Part shown: positions 63,351 through 64,000 of the stretch, piece after piece
How the letters are laid out: every line of letters starts with the position of its first letter
How positions within the stretch are numbered: the stretch's first letter is position 1
Assembly (NCBI GenBank): GCA_947497065.1
Contig: CANMEQ010000001.1
Location: forward strand, 386,208-450,207
From: an uncultured Paracoccaceae bacterium
GTDB lineage: Bacteria; Pseudomonadota; Alphaproteobacteria; Rhodobacterales; Rhodobacteraceae
DNA: 64,000 nt
Direction: 5' to 3'
Translations under genes and position numbers: made by a program
The notes under the pieces: generated by a model
Told to the model about the DNA's origin: nothing
Database searches by the model: none
Seen by the model: the letters and a program-made list of their open reading frames with translations, nothing else

Positions 63351-63952
63351 TTTGCGGTCCTTTCCCGGTGCTCGGCCTCGCTGAGATGAAACCGCGGCGC
63401 TATAAACTCCTCGGCACGCACAATCCAACCGCCCTTCCCGCCATCACGGCTGCGCGCATATTTACGGCTGGCGGGCCGTCGGTCGGCCAAAGCGTAATAA
63501 TAATTCCGCCGCGCGATCCCGTAAGCATCAACAAAATGCGCCGGCGCCGCCGCCAACCCTTGGTGCGCCGCAGCGATCGTCTGCGGCCCGATCACGGAAT
63601 CCACCGCCACATCGATCCGCATGTCTCGTAGCAGCCGCTGCAAAATGCGAACCGCATTCGCACCCGCATTCACATACATATCGAACACGCTGGCATGCAG
63701 CGGCGCAGGCAGCTCAGCGATGCGGGGGCGTTCAAAATAGTGATCAATGAAAATCGCAATCGCCTGGTCTTGCGACAACACCCGCACGTCTTGCGCATCC
63801 ACAGCGCCATCACCGTTCAGATCAAGGCCCAGACGACGCATCGTGTGGATCGTCACACCGTGGTTGGTTGCCCCACCTGGATCATCCGGATCATTTACAT
63901 ATCCACCCTCGCGGGCCACAATCTCTTCTGCGATTTTTTCGACATCTTGCAT
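63341..63952 (-). CDS. Holin-associated N-acetylmuramidase (GH108) with EF-hand-like loop
   Basis: A 203-residue lysozyme-type enzyme. REGGYVNDPDDPGGATNHGVT (residues 14-34) carries the GH108 catalytic Glu15, and a peptidoglycan-binding-type C-terminal part (DSVIGPQTIAAAH) follows. Residues 44-55, DLNGDGAVDAQD, form a dockerin/EF-hand-like calcium loop. No signal peptide is evident, so it would depend on the adjacent holin for release. ATG 63952 is chosen (GGGGG upstream); a TTG at 63973 is the alternative. Nothing else recognisable lies in the last 48 bases. Confidence 0.87.
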   Translation of the reverse strand: MQDVEKIAEEIVAREGGYVNDPDDPGGATNHGVTIHTMRRLGLDLNGDGAVDAQDVRVLSQDQAIAIFIDHYFERPRIAELPAPLHASVFDMYVNAGANAVRILQRLLRDMRIDVAVDSVIGPQTIAAAHQGLAAAPAHFVDAYGIARRNYYYALADRRPASRKYARSRDGGKGGWIVRAEEFIAPRFHLSEAEHRERTAKWV

Positions 63953-64000
63953 TTCAACACCCCCAATGATCAACGCATTCAGGATGTCTTGAAAGGGTTA

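Overview
The window looks like a 64 kb stretch of core chromosome from a marine-type alphaproteobacterium, most likely Rhodobacterales (Roseobacter group). The evidence is a moderately GC-rich composition, an alphaproteobacterial GAAC-N7-GAAC SOS box before lexA, a single B12-dependent class II ribonucleotide reductase (nrdJ), a non-pyrrolysine trimethylamine-methyltransferase-family protein and its probable corrinoid activase, and a 3-TM holin plus GH108 muramidase pair of the kind used to release gene transfer agents (GTA). I see no rRNA, insertion sequence, prophage structural gene, integrase or CRISPR array. Genes are densely packed and many are coupled by ATGA, TAATG or TGATG overlaps.

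Layout. 1-5.5 kb: rsmB (cut by the left edge) and guaB on the minus strand, a [2Fe-2S]/ASKHA reductive activase, tRNA-Gly(CCC), a RidA protein and a hotdog thioesterase. 5.5-9.4 kb: the zwf-pgl-pgi glucose-6-phosphate operon with a LacI-type palindrome before zwf. 9.5-16.9 kb: an HNH nuclease, then a cobalamin block in which cbiD-cobK run into a DNA glycosylase and an esterase on the minus strand, while cobA-cobB and an MFS transporter diverge. 17-23.9 kb: cysS-cimA-squalene/phytoene-synthase-like operon, a VOC protein divergent from soxR, an aminotransferase and an outer-membrane beta-barrel protein. 24.3-32.6 kb: MttB-family methyltransferase, anmK, tyrS, GNAT, Fur-family regulator, EamA transporter, enolase and a cupin, with two unlisted small membrane peptides. 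33-38 kb: nrdJ with a rich upstream regulatory region, a lipoprotein and tRNA-Pro(TGG). 38-42.6 kb: DUF192, tandem cold-shock protein, pdxH, fabI, gpt and a second aminotransferase. 42.6-52.3 kb: ppiD-trpE and trpGD-trpC-moaC-moeA, interrupted by two minus-strand genes. 52.3-64 kb: lexA, comEC, gltX, gltA, an RTX-repeat protein, enoyl-CoA hydratase, ccmH-ccmF and the holin/muramidase pair.

Themes. Cobalamin recurs: four synthesis genes, the B12-dependent NrdJ, and two parts of a corrinoid methyl-transfer system lie within 35 kb, although the methyltransferase and activase are 20 kb apart and no corrinoid carrier protein is seen. A second theme is DNA exchange: lexA, comEC and the lysis pair are within 12 kb, and homologues of all three act in the GTA life cycle of Rhodobacter capsulatus. 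The most unusual sequence-level observation is an in-frame TGA at the end of nrdJ followed by 35 further coding-like codons. Others are a perfect NrdR-type palindrome and a consensus DnaA box upstream of nrdJ, a 10-bp inverted repeat over the HNH promoter, and a dockerin/EF-hand-like loop inside the muramidase.
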